Both the position numbers and the translations under genes were made by a program. Under the pieces are notes generated by a model, which searched no databases, was not told where the DNA came from, and saw only the letters and a program-made list of their open reading frames with translations. From Mediterraneibacter massiliensis (GTDB lineage: Bacteria; Bacillota; Clostridia; Lachnospirales; Lachnospiraceae), in assembly GCF_001487105.1 (NCBI RefSeq), contig NZ_LN913000.1:558001-622000 (forward strand): a stretch of 64,000 nt of DNA, in the 5' to 3' direction. This document shows positions 46,851 through 55,241 of this stretch, one piece after another. Within the stretch, counting starts at the first letter, position 1; each line of letters starts with the position of its first letter.

Positions 46851-47561
46851 ATGATCATTGATATGCTGGCCCATATAGGCGTGAAAAAAGGAGAGGATTA
46901 TAAAGTAGAATCTCTCTTGGAGATCATGGATCGATCCGGTGTGGATAAGTGCATGATCTGTTCGCAGTTAGAAACAGTAAATAACGAATATATTGATGAA
47001 TGTTGCAGAAAGTATCCGGAACGTACGCTTGGTTTTGCAGTGATCAATCCTTGGGATATAGACGGAGAAGAACAGTTGGAAAAATGTTTTAAAGAGTATC
47101 ATTTTTATGGATTGAAGCTCAATGCGATACGTTTTGGATATAGTGCAGATCGGCACAGTGTACTGGATCCGTATTTTGATCTGTGCAGGAAATATAAGAA
47201 ATGTGTTGTGGCTCACGGACAGTCAGATATGTTCTCCATTCCAGATAAATGGGCGGAGATGGCGAAAAGTTATCCAGATGTCCCAGTCGTGTTGTACCAC
47301 ATAGGAGTTCCCATGATGTATGAGAGAGCCTGCGAACTGGCAAGGGATATTCCGAATTTTTATGTGAGTACATGTGGTTCTTATGTTCCTGTGATCAAAA
47401 TGGCCTATGAGATAGCCGGGCCGGAAAAAGTTTTATATTCATCAGATGCGCCTTTTGGAGATGAGATACAAGAGATAGAGAAGATCCGATATATTTGTCA
47501 GAATCCAGAGCATTTAGAAATGATGCTGGGCGGCAATGCAGAGAAAATGCTGGGATTATAG
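46851..47561 (+). CDS. Amidohydrolase-family protein (2)
   Basis: 236 residues from ATG 46851, behind GGAGGAGGGG, one base after the previous stop codon. Same fold: MIIDMLAHIGVKKG (one His of an N-terminal HxG/HxH site), RSGVDKCMICSQLETVNNEYI, RTLGFAVINPWD, GLKLNAIRFGY, CVVAHGQSDMF, VVLYHIG and YSSDAPFGDE near 196, the last two being the expected metal/catalytic positions. More complete than its neighbour, so it may be the catalytic partner of a pair. Confidence 0.8.
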   Translation: MIIDMLAHIGVKKGEDYKVESLLEIMDRSGVDKCMICSQLETVNNEYIDECCRKYPERTLGFAVINPWDIDGEEQLEKCFKEYHFYGLKLNAIRFGYSADRHSVLDPYFDLCRKYKKCVVAHGQSDMFSIPDKWAEMAKSYPDVPVVLYHIGVPMMYERACELARDIPNFYVSTCGSYVPVIKMAYEIAGPEKVLYSSDAPFGDEIQEIEKIRYICQNPEHLEMMLGGNAEKMLGL

Positions 47562-47573
47562 GAAGGAACAGAA

Positions 47574-48650
47574 ATGAATAAAAAAAGCATTATGTGGCAG
47601 TACATATTGGAAGAACCGAAAGTGTTGACGAGGGTGATGGAGTCGGAAAAAATTCGGCAATATGCCGTGAAGATAGGAAAAAAACTGGATTCTATCTACT
47701 TTGTAGCGCACGGCAGTTCTTATAATGCTGCGGTAGCAGTATCTGATTTTATGATGAAATACAGCGGGATACGGGTATATGTATATACACCGGCAAATTT
47801 TATGTATAATACTTCTGCGGTATGGAAAGAAGAACGGGATAAAACGTTAGTAGCGGCGATCAGTCAGACAGGTACCAGTTCTGGAGTGATAGATGCACTG
47901 CGTCTCGCCAGGGAAAGAGGAATCGCTACACTTGGCATTACAGATGCGGCAGAATCGATACTTACAAAAGAAGTGGATGATGTGCTGTTTTTAGCGTGTG
48001 CAGGAGAAAAAAGCAATGCAAAGACAAAAGGTTATAGTGCTACACTAGTACTGCTTCTTATGTTGGCGCTTGGAATTGGCAGAGAAAAAGGAAACATAGA
48101 AGATGCATTTGAAAAAGAGGTTATGCGGGAATTGCAGAAACAGATCAGTGAGATTCCGCAAACAGTAGAGCGGATCTGCAATTGGTGCGAAAAGAACATA
48201 GCTGCGAAAAAGCTGAAAGAGCTATATGTGCTGGGATATGGAATGAATTTCGGAACAGCATTGGAAGGACAGCTAAAATTGATGGAAACGATGTGTATCC
48301 CGACTATGTTTAACGATATTGTAGAATTTTCACACGGCATGCACCGCGCGATCAGAAAAGACAGCGCGATTTTCCTTCTGCAGACCGATCATCCGCTGAA
48401 GAAGCTGACAGAAGAGACCTTTGCGTATTTAGAAAGAGCAAGTGATCTTGTGGTCATGCTGGATGCGGGATCTGTACCAGCGGAAGGGGAAAACAGACTT
48501 TGTCTTTCGCACTATCCGCTTACACAATCGATTCTTGTTTTAACACTGGCAATGCAAGTATTTGCCGTATGGATACCGGAACAAGAGGGAAAAGACCCAA
48601 ACAGAGATGCACATAATGATTTTACTGAAATCGTTCATACCCGCATGTAG
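47574..48650 (+). CDS. SIS-domain sugar isomerase/deglycase-like protein (2)
   Basis: 358 residues. First SIS domain with FVAHGSSYNAAVAVSDFMMKY near 42 and AISQTGTSSGVIDALRLA near 95; second SIS domain with VLGYGMNFGTALEGQLKLMETM near 220 and a VEFSHGMHRAI segment where deglycases and GlmS have their catalytic Glu/His. Distinct from the first SIS protein of the operon (no long matching stretches), so they are not duplicates but may do different steps. GGAAGGAA precedes the ATG. Confidence 0.88.
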   Translation: MNKKSIMWQYILEEPKVLTRVMESEKIRQYAVKIGKKLDSIYFVAHGSSYNAAVAVSDFMMKYSGIRVYVYTPANFMYNTSAVWKEERDKTLVAAISQTGTSSGVIDALRLARERGIATLGITDAAESILTKEVDDVLFLACAGEKSNAKTKGYSATLVLLLMLALGIGREKGNIEDAFEKEVMRELQKQISEIPQTVERICNWCEKNIAAKKLKELYVLGYGMNFGTALEGQLKLMETMCIPTMFNDIVEFSHGMHRAIRKDSAIFLLQTDHPLKKLTEETFAYLERASDLVVMLDAGSVPAEGENRLCLSHYPLTQSILVLTLAMQVFAVWIPEQEGKDPNRDAHNDFTEIVHTRM

Positions 48651-48706
48651 CCCTGTGAGATAAAGTAAGAATGTATATGGGAGTTTCATTCGAAGGAGGG
48701 AAATAT

Positions 48707-50002
48707 ATGAAAACAAATAAATTTGAAGCAACGATGGATAAATTTAGTGGGTGGATAGAAAAATATATTGCGCCGCCCCTTGTGGCAATGGGAAATCAAA
48801 GGCATTTCGCGGCTATCCGCGCTGCATTGATCCGTACGATCCCGCTTATTATTATAGGTTCGCTTCCATTGATCCTAACAAGCCTGCCTGTAGAATCCTG
48901 GGCGAATGCAATGGCTCCTTTTGCCGACAAATTGAATGTACTTTATACGATGACAATGAATTTTATGACATTATACCTGGCTATTTCCCTTGGGGCAGAA
49001 TTGTCCAGAATGTATGAAGAGTTGGATACGACGATCGTGAGTATTGTGACAGTGGCAGGTTATGTCATTACAGTAGCTCCGGTGAATCTGGAAAAAGGAA
49101 CACTGGAAGTGGCAGGTTTTTCTGCGAAAGGGATGTTCACTCTGTTTATTGTAGCTATTGTTGTCGTGGAATTTATGCATTTTGCCTATAAGCATAATAT
49201 CATCATTAAGCTGCCAAAATCAGTGCCGGAAGGTATTTCACAAAGTTTTGCGTCGCTTCTGCCTATGGCAATATTGCTGGTGTTTTTCTGGCTTTTAAGA
49301 GTTGTCCTTAAGTTTGATCTGAATTCGGTCTTAAATGCGATCGTATCTCCATTATTAGCAGTTACAGATACCTGGTACGCAGCATTTATCTGCGCTTTAT
49401 TGCTGCAGCTGCTCTGGTTTGTAGGGATCCATGGAGGTTCCTTTACGGTATGGGGTGTTATGTATCCGTTTTTGTTGACGAATATTGCAGACAATGCAGC
49501 AGCTGTAGCGGCAGGGGAAGAAATGGCACACATTTTGACAGAGCCATTTATTTATAGCTGGACCATGATCGGAGGAACAGGAATGACTTTATCACTGATC
49601 GTCTTATGGCTGCGGTCAAGATCCTCGCATTTGCGGGAAGTGGCTAGACTTTCTCTTATTCCTGGCATCTTTTGTGTAAATGAGCCGGTTATGTTCGGTG
49701 TACCGATCGTGTTAAATCCATTGATGTTTGTACCATTTGTATTTTTAACCTCTTTGCTGGGAACCATGTATGGCTATGTTCTGACAGTTCTTGGATGGGT
49801 GAGTCCGGCATATGTACAGATCCCATGGACAACGCCGCCTCTTTTACAGCCATATCTTTCCACAGGCGGAGATTGGCGCAATGTAGTAGCACAGGCAATT
49901 TTAATTGTATTGATGGTGATTATCTGGTATCCGTTTGCCAAATTGTATGAAAAACGTTGTATTATAGAAGAACAGGAAACTTTAAAGCAAAAAGAATCAT
50001 AA
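48707..50002 (+). CDS. PTS sugar transporter subunit IIC (lactose/cellobiose family)
   Basis: 431 residues from ATG 48707, with AAGGAGGG before it. About ten membrane segments; RHFAAIRAALIRTIPLIIIGSLPLIL, GIHGGSFTVWGVMYPFL near 225, and the sugar-site motif CVNEPVMFGVPIVLNPLMFVPF near 318 place it in the lactose/cellobiose IIC family. Forms the membrane channel that brings in the sugar; IIB and IIA are separate genes directly downstream. Confidence 0.95.
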   Translation: MKTNKFEATMDKFSGWIEKYIAPPLVAMGNQRHFAAIRAALIRTIPLIIIGSLPLILTSLPVESWANAMAPFADKLNVLYTMTMNFMTLYLAISLGAELSRMYEELDTTIVSIVTVAGYVITVAPVNLEKGTLEVAGFSAKGMFTLFIVAIVVVEFMHFAYKHNIIIKLPKSVPEGISQSFASLLPMAILLVFFWLLRVVLKFDLNSVLNAIVSPLLAVTDTWYAAFICALLLQLLWFVGIHGGSFTVWGVMYPFLLTNIADNAAAVAAGEEMAHILTEPFIYSWTMIGGTGMTLSLIVLWLRSRSSHLREVARLSLIPGIFCVNEPVMFGVPIVLNPLMFVPFVFLTSLLGTMYGYVLTVLGWVSPAYVQIPWTTPPLLQPYLSTGGDWRNVVAQAILIVLMVIIWYPFAKLYEKRCIIEEQETLKQKES

Positions 50003-50027
50003 GCAATACACTGCAGGAGGGAAAACG

Positions 50028-50366
50028 ATGAGAAAAATAAAAGCAGTTATTCTTTGTGCTTCCGCAATGTCATCCAGTATGATGGTAGAGGCGTTAAGAA
50101 AAGTAGCGGGTGGAAAGGAAATTGATCTGGATGTGAGCTGCTCGGCAAGTTTACGTTATCGCACATTTGATTTTGGAGGGATTGATATTGTGTTGATCGC
50201 GCCGCAGGTAAAAGGACAAATGAAAGCTATTCAGAAATTTGCCGCGGAGAAGGGATATCCAGATCTGCCGTTTATGCTGATTCCTATGCGTGAATACGGA
50301 TTAGCTAAAGGAGAAGCTGTGCTGGATATGATGCTTGAAATGTTGGATAACTCCAAAGAAGAGTAG
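50028..50366 (+). CDS. PTS sugar transporter subunit IIB (lactose/cellobiose family)
   Basis: 112 residues. Phosphocysteine Cys10 in VILCASAMSSSMM, the P-loop of LacB/CelA-type IIB proteins, and IVLIAPQVKGQMKAIQKFA near 55. Passes phosphate from IIA to the sugar at the cytoplasmic face of IIC. GGAGGG before the start. Confidence 0.95.
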   Translation: MRKIKAVILCASAMSSSMMVEALRKVAGGKEIDLDVSCSASLRYRTFDFGGIDIVLIAPQVKGQMKAIQKFAAEKGYPDLPFMLIPMREYGLAKGEAVLDMMLEMLDNSKEE

Positions 50367-50378
50367 GAGGCAAGTGAC

Positions 50379-50705
50379 ATGAAAATGGAAATGGATGAAT
50401 TAAATGATATATGCATGGAAATGATTGCTAATGCGGGAGAGGGGAGATCGAAAGTATTTGAGGCGCTGGACGAAATAAACGGAGAAAACTATGAGACGGC
50501 ACAGAAGAAATTAGAAGAAGCACAGGAAATGCTCGCAGAAGCACATCGGATTCAGTTTGAAAAATTGATGAGTCCTCAAAATAACGGAGTAGAGATTCCT
50601 TTTTCTATGTTATTGCTGCATGCAATGGATATGACCATGGTATCGACATCGGAACATGATCTGCTGCAAAGCGTCGTAAATGCACGGCTTTCTGGAAAGG
50701 AATAA
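50379..50705 (+). CDS. PTS sugar transporter subunit IIA (lactose/cellobiose family)
   Basis: 108 residues, all-helical, trimeric in the family. Phosphohistidine His81 in SMLLLHAMDMTM; EAHRIQ near 55 is the other conserved His region. Takes phosphate from HPr and gives it to IIB. AGGAGGC precedes the ATG. Confidence 0.93.
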   Translation: MKMEMDELNDICMEMIANAGEGRSKVFEALDEINGENYETAQKKLEEAQEMLAEAHRIQFEKLMSPQNNGVEIPFSMLLLHAMDMTMVSTSEHDLLQSVVNARLSGKE

Positions 50706-50709
50706 GAAT

Positions 50710-50958
50710 ATGCAACAGATAAAAGTAAAAATTAAATTTAAAGAAGGATTACATGCCCGTCCGGCGGTACAATTGATCAAATTGACAAAAGGATTTTTAT
50801 CTGCCATTACGTTGGAAAAGGATGAAAAGATCGTATCGGCAGGCAGTATCATGGCTATTTTGGGGGCATGCATCGTCTATGGAGATGAAATCATTGTCCG
50901 GGCAGAGGGGGCAGATGAGGAAAAGGCGATCCAGGAATTAGAGAAGTATTTTTCTTAA
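50710..50958 (+). CDS. HPr-family phosphocarrier protein, operon-encoded
   Basis: 82 residues. Catalytic His15 in KEGLHARPA and Ser46 in SAGSIMAILG, where HPr kinase would act, are both kept, so this is a working HPr rather than a Crh (which lacks His15). It follows IIA by 4 bases, making it a PTS-dedicated copy in addition to the general HPr expected elsewhere. Overlapping ribosome binding site AAAGGAATAAG. Confidence 0.92.
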   Translation: MQQIKVKIKFKEGLHARPAVQLIKLTKGFLSAITLEKDEKIVSAGSIMAILGACIVYGDEIIVRAEGADEEKAIQELEKYFS

Positions 50959-50991
50959 GCGTACTGTTGATTTTTAAAATGACAGAGAATA

Positions 50992-51044
50992 AAAAGAGGA
51001 TAGGCTTCCACCTGTTTGAACGGGGGAGTTCTATCCTCTTTGCC
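50992..51044 (-). terminator. Terminator for the Cof-type phosphatase gene
   Basis: AAGAGGATAG (50994-51003) pairs with CTATCCTCTT (51031-51040); on the minus strand a T-rich TTTTTATTC follows. Confidence 0.75.
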
Positions 51045-51067
51045 GTGCGCAGATAAAGGCGTTGTTT

Positions 51068-51862
51068 TTACGGGAGATCAGCGAGTATGTCTTCTAATAC
51101 ATCCTCTACAGAATCTGTGACATAATCGGCATAATAGGAAATGCCGGGCGCAGCATTGGACATAGCATAGCTGGTTCCTGCAAGCTGCAGCATTTCTACA
51201 TCATTATATTGATCCCCGAATGCGACACATTCTTCAGGAGCAATGCCAAGTAAGTCGATCAGTTTTTGCAGCGCGCTTCCCTTGTTGGCGCCGGGGGCGA
51301 TGAAGTCGATCCAGATATTACCGGAAGTGACAACATTGATTTCAGAACAGAACATATCTTTTAAATACTTCAGATATTTGTCTACAATGTGAGGACCGTC
51401 TATCATGTTGCAGATAGCAATCTTAAGTATAGGACCGTCGAGTTTTGTGACGTCATCGACAATTTGGGTGGTATTGCGCATCACATGGACGATATGATTT
51501 ACAAAGTCTGGATTATTGTTTTCGATGAAACAGGCATCTTCACGAGAGACTGCTATCTCAAAGTGGTTTTCTTTTTTTACTTCCTGCATAATACGAAGAG
51601 CTAGGCTGTCTTCTATCGTACCGCGGGAAATGACCTGCCCATTATGGACACAGAGAGAGCCATTTTCACCGATATAAGAAATCTCATCTTTGATGGCGTC
51701 AAATAAACGACGCTCATTGTCATACTGTCTTCCGCTGGCAGCGATAAAATGAACTCCTCTGAGTGTTAATTCATGAATCAGTCTTACTGCACGGTCTGTA
51801 AGTTTTTGTGCTCCATTTTGCAAAAGCGTTCCATCTAAATCACTGGCGATTAATTTGATCAT
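51068..51862 (-). CDS. Cof-type HAD-superfamily phosphatase
   Basis: 264 residues from ATG 51862 (MIKLIASDLDGTLL), 8 bases after GGAGG. HAD motifs: DLDGTLLQ at 8-15 (nucleophile Asp8), AASGRQ near 40, and GDQYNDVEMLQLAGTSYAMSNA near 212-233 (metal site). Cof family enzymes remove phosphate from sugar phosphates or pyridoxal phosphate. Convergent with the sugar PTS operon, where it might have a link, but it is transcribed from the other side. Confidence 0.93.
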   Translation of the reverse strand: MIKLIASDLDGTLLQNGAQKLTDRAVRLIHELTLRGVHFIAASGRQYDNERRLFDAIKDEISYIGENGSLCVHNGQVISRGTIEDSLALRIMQEVKKENHFEIAVSREDACFIENNNPDFVNHIVHVMRNTTQIVDDVTKLDGPILKIAICNMIDGPHIVDKYLKYLKDMFCSEINVVTSGNIWIDFIAPGANKGSALQKLIDLLGIAPEECVAFGDQYNDVEMLQLAGTSYAMSNAAPGISYYADYVTDSVEDVLEDILADLP

Positions 51863-52010
51863 TACAACCTCCATTTACCTGTTTTTCTTATTATAGATGA
51901 AAAAAGTCGCCTTGTACAGCCTTGTTGGGCGTAGTTTTGTATGGTATGATAAGAGCGTTACGAGTGTTTACGTATCCTGTGACACGTGTCTTGCAGGTGG
52001 ACGGACTTTG

Positions 52011-52044
52011 CCCGATAACGGGAAAAAATCCCGGCGAAAGCCGG
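52011..52044 (+). other. Two small hairpins in the leader of the FAD-protein gene
   Basis: CCCG-ATAA-CGGG (52011-52022) and CCGGC-GAAA-GCCGG (52031-52044), the latter with a GNRA tetraloop, lie just before the coding region. Function unknown. Confidence 0.4.
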
Positions 52045-52062
52045 TGAAAGGCGGCGATAAAT

Positions 52063-53472
52063 ATGAAGGAAAAACAATATGATGTAATCATCATTGGAGC
52101 AGGACCATCGGGGATTTTTTGCGCGTATGAGCTGAAGGAAAAATGCCCGGATATGAAAGTGCTGATGATAGAAAAGGGAAGAAATATCGAGGATAGACAG
52201 TGCCCCAAAAGAAAGACAAAGGTCTGTGTGGGCTGTAAGCCATGTTCCATAACCACAGGGTTTGCCGGTGCAGGAGCATTCTCAGATGGGAAACTGTCGC
52301 TTTCCCCGGATGTAGGGGGAACTCTTCCGGAGATACTAGGTTATGAAGAAGCAACGGAATTGATCCATGAGGCGGATGAGATTTATCTGAAATTCGGAGC
52401 GGATAAAAAAGTATACGGCATAGAGGATGAACAGGCGATAACAGAGATAAGGACAAAGGCGATCCGCGCGAATCTAAAGCTTATTGAATGTCCTATACGG
52501 CATTTGGGAACAGAGGAAGGTTATAAAATTTACACAAGACTGCAGAAACATCTGCTGGACGCAGGGGTAGAAATCCTATTTAGGACAATGGTAACCGATA
52601 TTTTGATCGATGGTGATACGGCGAAAGGAGTCGTGACAGACAAAGGGGAAACATACTATGCGTCAGAAATCGTATCTGGTGTGGGAAGAGAAGGTTCAGA
52701 ATGGTTTGCAAATTTATGTAAAGCGCATGATATAGAGACAAAGAACGGAACTGTTGACGTGGGAGTCCGCGTGGAAGTCAGAGACGAGATCATGAAAGAA
52801 CTCAACGAGAAGCTGTATGAGGCAAAACTTGTCTATTATACACCTACCTTTGACGATAAGGTGCGCGTATTCTGTACGAATCCTTCCGGTGAAGTGGCGA
52901 CGGAATATTATGAAAACGGGCTTGCAGTGGTAAACGGACATGCGTATAAATCGAAAGATATGAAAACGAACAATACGAATTTTGCGTTATTGGTCTCAAA
53001 AAATTTTACGGAACCCTTTAAATCTCCTATAGAATATGGGAAGCACATCGCCCAGTTGGGCAATATGCTCTGTGACGGGAAAATCCTTCTGCAGAGATAC
53101 GGGGATTTCCGACGTGGCAGAAGAACGACAGAGGAAAGGCTGGTCAGAAATAATATCACACCTACATTAAAAGATGCGGTTCCGGGAGATCTTTCCCTGG
53201 TATTTCCGCACAGGATCATGGTGGCAATCGACGAGATGATCCAGGCGCTTGATAAGGTAACGCCCGGAATTGCCAGTGACGAGACGCTTCTTTACGGAGT
53301 AGAAGTAAAATTTTATTCTAATAAGGTGCTGGTAAATAAAGAATTTGAAACAAATATTCATGGACTGCGCGCGATGGGGGACGGAGCTTCTATCACCAGG
53401 GGCTTACAGCAGGCGTCTGCAAACGGTCTGAAGGTAGCCAGAGCGATTATAGAAAAAAGAAATAAAAGTTAA
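52063..53472 (+). CDS. FAD-dependent oxidoreductase of the COG2509 type
   Basis: 469 residues. N-terminal FAD-binding VIIIGAGPSGIFCAYELKEK with GAGPSG at about 12-17; a cysteine-rich stretch CPKRKTKVCVGCKPCS (about 48-63) followed by GFAGAGAFSDGKLSL; C-terminal GDGASITRGLQQASANGLKVAR that closes the FAD site. Such proteins are widespread in anaerobes with no established reaction. GAAAGGCGGC precedes the start. Confidence 0.88.
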   Translation: MKEKQYDVIIIGAGPSGIFCAYELKEKCPDMKVLMIEKGRNIEDRQCPKRKTKVCVGCKPCSITTGFAGAGAFSDGKLSLSPDVGGTLPEILGYEEATELIHEADEIYLKFGADKKVYGIEDEQAITEIRTKAIRANLKLIECPIRHLGTEEGYKIYTRLQKHLLDAGVEILFRTMVTDILIDGDTAKGVVTDKGETYYASEIVSGVGREGSEWFANLCKAHDIETKNGTVDVGVRVEVRDEIMKELNEKLYEAKLVYYTPTFDDKVRVFCTNPSGEVATEYYENGLAVVNGHAYKSKDMKTNNTNFALLVSKNFTEPFKSPIEYGKHIAQLGNMLCDGKILLQRYGDFRRGRRTTEERLVRNNITPTLKDAVPGDLSLVFPHRIMVAIDEMIQALDKVTPGIASDETLLYGVEVKFYSNKVLVNKEFETNIHGLRAMGDGASITRGLQQASANGLKVARAIIEKRNKS

Positions 53473-53622
53473 TAAAAAAGAAATAGTTGTAACTTTTCTG
53501 TAAGAAGTATATAATAAAAACAGTTGTTTGCCGGAAGCGGCAGGATATTGGCAGGAGCGGATATTTTTGTCTGCAAAGGCGCATAGATATTTACAGATTA
53601 AAGAAGATAAGAGGAAAACAAA

Positions 53623-54966
53623 ATGGGCAAATATTTTGGAACAGACGGCTTCAGAGGAGAAGCAAACGTAGGATTGACAGTAGAACATGCCTTTAAGGTG
53701 GGACGTTACCTTGGCTGGTATTTTGGACAGGAGCATAAGGCGAGAGTTGTGATCGGCAAGGATACAAGAAGAAGCAGCTATATGTTTGAGTATGCTCTGG
53801 CAGCAGGTCTGACCGCGTCAGGAGCAGACGCATATCTTCTGCATGTTACGACGACGCCAAGCGTTTCCTATGTGGTAAGATCTGAAGATTTTGACTGCGG
53901 AGTGATGATATCGGCAAGCCATAATCCATTTTATGATAACGGGATCAAGGTGATCAACCGGATGGGACATAAGATGGAGGCTGAAGTAGAAGAACAGATA
54001 GAGGCGTATATTGACGGCGAAGGGGAAGAACTTCCGCTGGCAACGAAGGAAAAGATTGGACGTACGATCGATTACGCAGCAGGAAGAAACCGTTATATTG
54101 GGTATCTGATCTCTCTTGCGACCCGCTCTTTTAAAGATATGAGGATAGGCTTGGACTGTGCAAATGGAAGTTCCTTTAGTATTGCAAAGAGTGTATTTGA
54201 TGCATTGGGAGCAAAAACTTATGTGATCAACAATGATCCAGATGGAACAAATATCAATACAAACTGTGGTTCTACCCATATAGAAGTCCTGCAGGCATTT
54301 GTAAAAGAGAAAAAACTAGACGTTGGATTTGCCTATGACGGAGACGCGGACAGATGTATCGCAGTGGATGAAAATGGAAATGTGGTAGATGGAGATAAGG
54401 TCCTCTATGTCTGTGGAAAGTATTTAATGGAACAGGGACGCTTGGCAGGAGATACGATCGTTACAACCGTTATGTCAAATTTAGGATTGTATAAGGCTTG
54501 TGATAAGATCGGTATGAAGTATGAGCAGACGGCAGTCGGCGATAAATATGTATATGAAAATATGCTCAAGAATGGGTTTGTTTTAGGCGGCGAACAGTCC
54601 GGGCATATTATTTTCAGTAAACATGCCAGGACAGGAGACGGTATCCTGACTTCTTTGATGATCATGGAAGTGATCATGGAGAAAAAGCAGTCCCTTGCTA
54701 AATTGTGTGAGGAAGTGAAGATCTATCCGCAGCTTTTGAAAAATGTACGTGTGACGGACAAAAAGACGGCGCGGGAGAATCCGGCGGTGCAAAAGGCAGT
54801 AGAAGATGTATCTGCCGCATTGGGAAGCGAAGGAAGGATCCTTGTAAGAGAAAGCGGAACTGAACCGGTGATCCGTGTCATGGTAGAAGCTGCTTCAGAC
54901 GAGATTTGTGAGAAGTATGTAGAACAAGTCGTGAAAGTCATAGAAGAACAAGGTCTGACGGCGTAA
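53623..54966 (+). CDS. glmM: Phosphoglucosamine mutase
   Basis: 447 residues. FGTDGFRGEAN at 5-15, catalytic Ser99 in MISASHNPFYDNG, metal site YDGDADR near 240, sugar-binding GEQSGH near 325, and the phosphate-binding RESGTEPVIRVM near 408. Converts GlcN-6-P to GlcN-1-P for UDP-GlcNAc and the cell wall. Separate transcript with its own terminator. Confidence 0.96.
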   Translation: MGKYFGTDGFRGEANVGLTVEHAFKVGRYLGWYFGQEHKARVVIGKDTRRSSYMFEYALAAGLTASGADAYLLHVTTTPSVSYVVRSEDFDCGVMISASHNPFYDNGIKVINRMGHKMEAEVEEQIEAYIDGEGEELPLATKEKIGRTIDYAAGRNRYIGYLISLATRSFKDMRIGLDCANGSSFSIAKSVFDALGAKTYVINNDPDGTNINTNCGSTHIEVLQAFVKEKKLDVGFAYDGDADRCIAVDENGNVVDGDKVLYVCGKYLMEQGRLAGDTIVTTVMSNLGLYKACDKIGMKYEQTAVGDKYVYENMLKNGFVLGGEQSGHIIFSKHARTGDGILTSLMIMEVIMEKKQSLAKLCEEVKIYPQLLKNVRVTDKKTARENPAVQKAVEDVSAALGSEGRILVRESGTEPVIRVMVEAASDEICEKYVEQVVKVIEEQGLTA

Positions 54967-54986
54967 AAGAGATATAAGGAAAAGAA

Positions 54987-55036
54987 AAGCAGGAGCGTAT
55001 AGCTTTATTCGGTTATACAAGCTTCTGCTTTTTTGC
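54987..55036 (+). terminator. Terminator after glmM
   Basis: AAGCAG-AGC-TATA pairs with TATA-AGCTT-CTGCTT (imperfect) followed by TTTTTT. Confidence 0.8.
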
Positions 55037-55098
55037 GCTGTAAAGAAAAAGAGAGGGGACAAATATATTTGGTTTCGTGCAAAATATATAGAAATTGA

Positions 55099-55145
55099 TT
55101 GACATATATAAAAGTGCATGTTAATATATACCATATAAATGGTAT
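55099..55145 (+). promoter_or_regulatory. Promoter and dyad operator of the GntR pair
   Basis: TTGACA (55099-55104), 17-base spacer, TAATAT (55122-55127), followed at the expected start of transcription by ATACCAT-ATAA-ATGGTAT (55128-55145), a perfect 7-bp dyad. The region downstream to 55220 is very A/T-rich with repeated ATATATA. Confidence 0.65.
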
Positions 55146-55241
55146 AAAAATATTAAGACATATATATACAGGTATAAAAAATATTTAAAATATATATAAT
55201 GGAATAAAATATAGATCAGTTATATAAGAAAGAGATGAATT

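Noticed and set aside
51960..52060. c-di-GMP or other known riboswitch before the FAD-protein gene
   Set aside because: Two small hairpins exist, but none of the conserved cores I know could be matched.
54967..55241. Replication origin or AT-rich iterons near 55.1 kb
   Set aside because: The ATATATA runs are simple A/T-rich promoter sequence; no DnaA boxes or ordered repeats and no replication initiator nearby.
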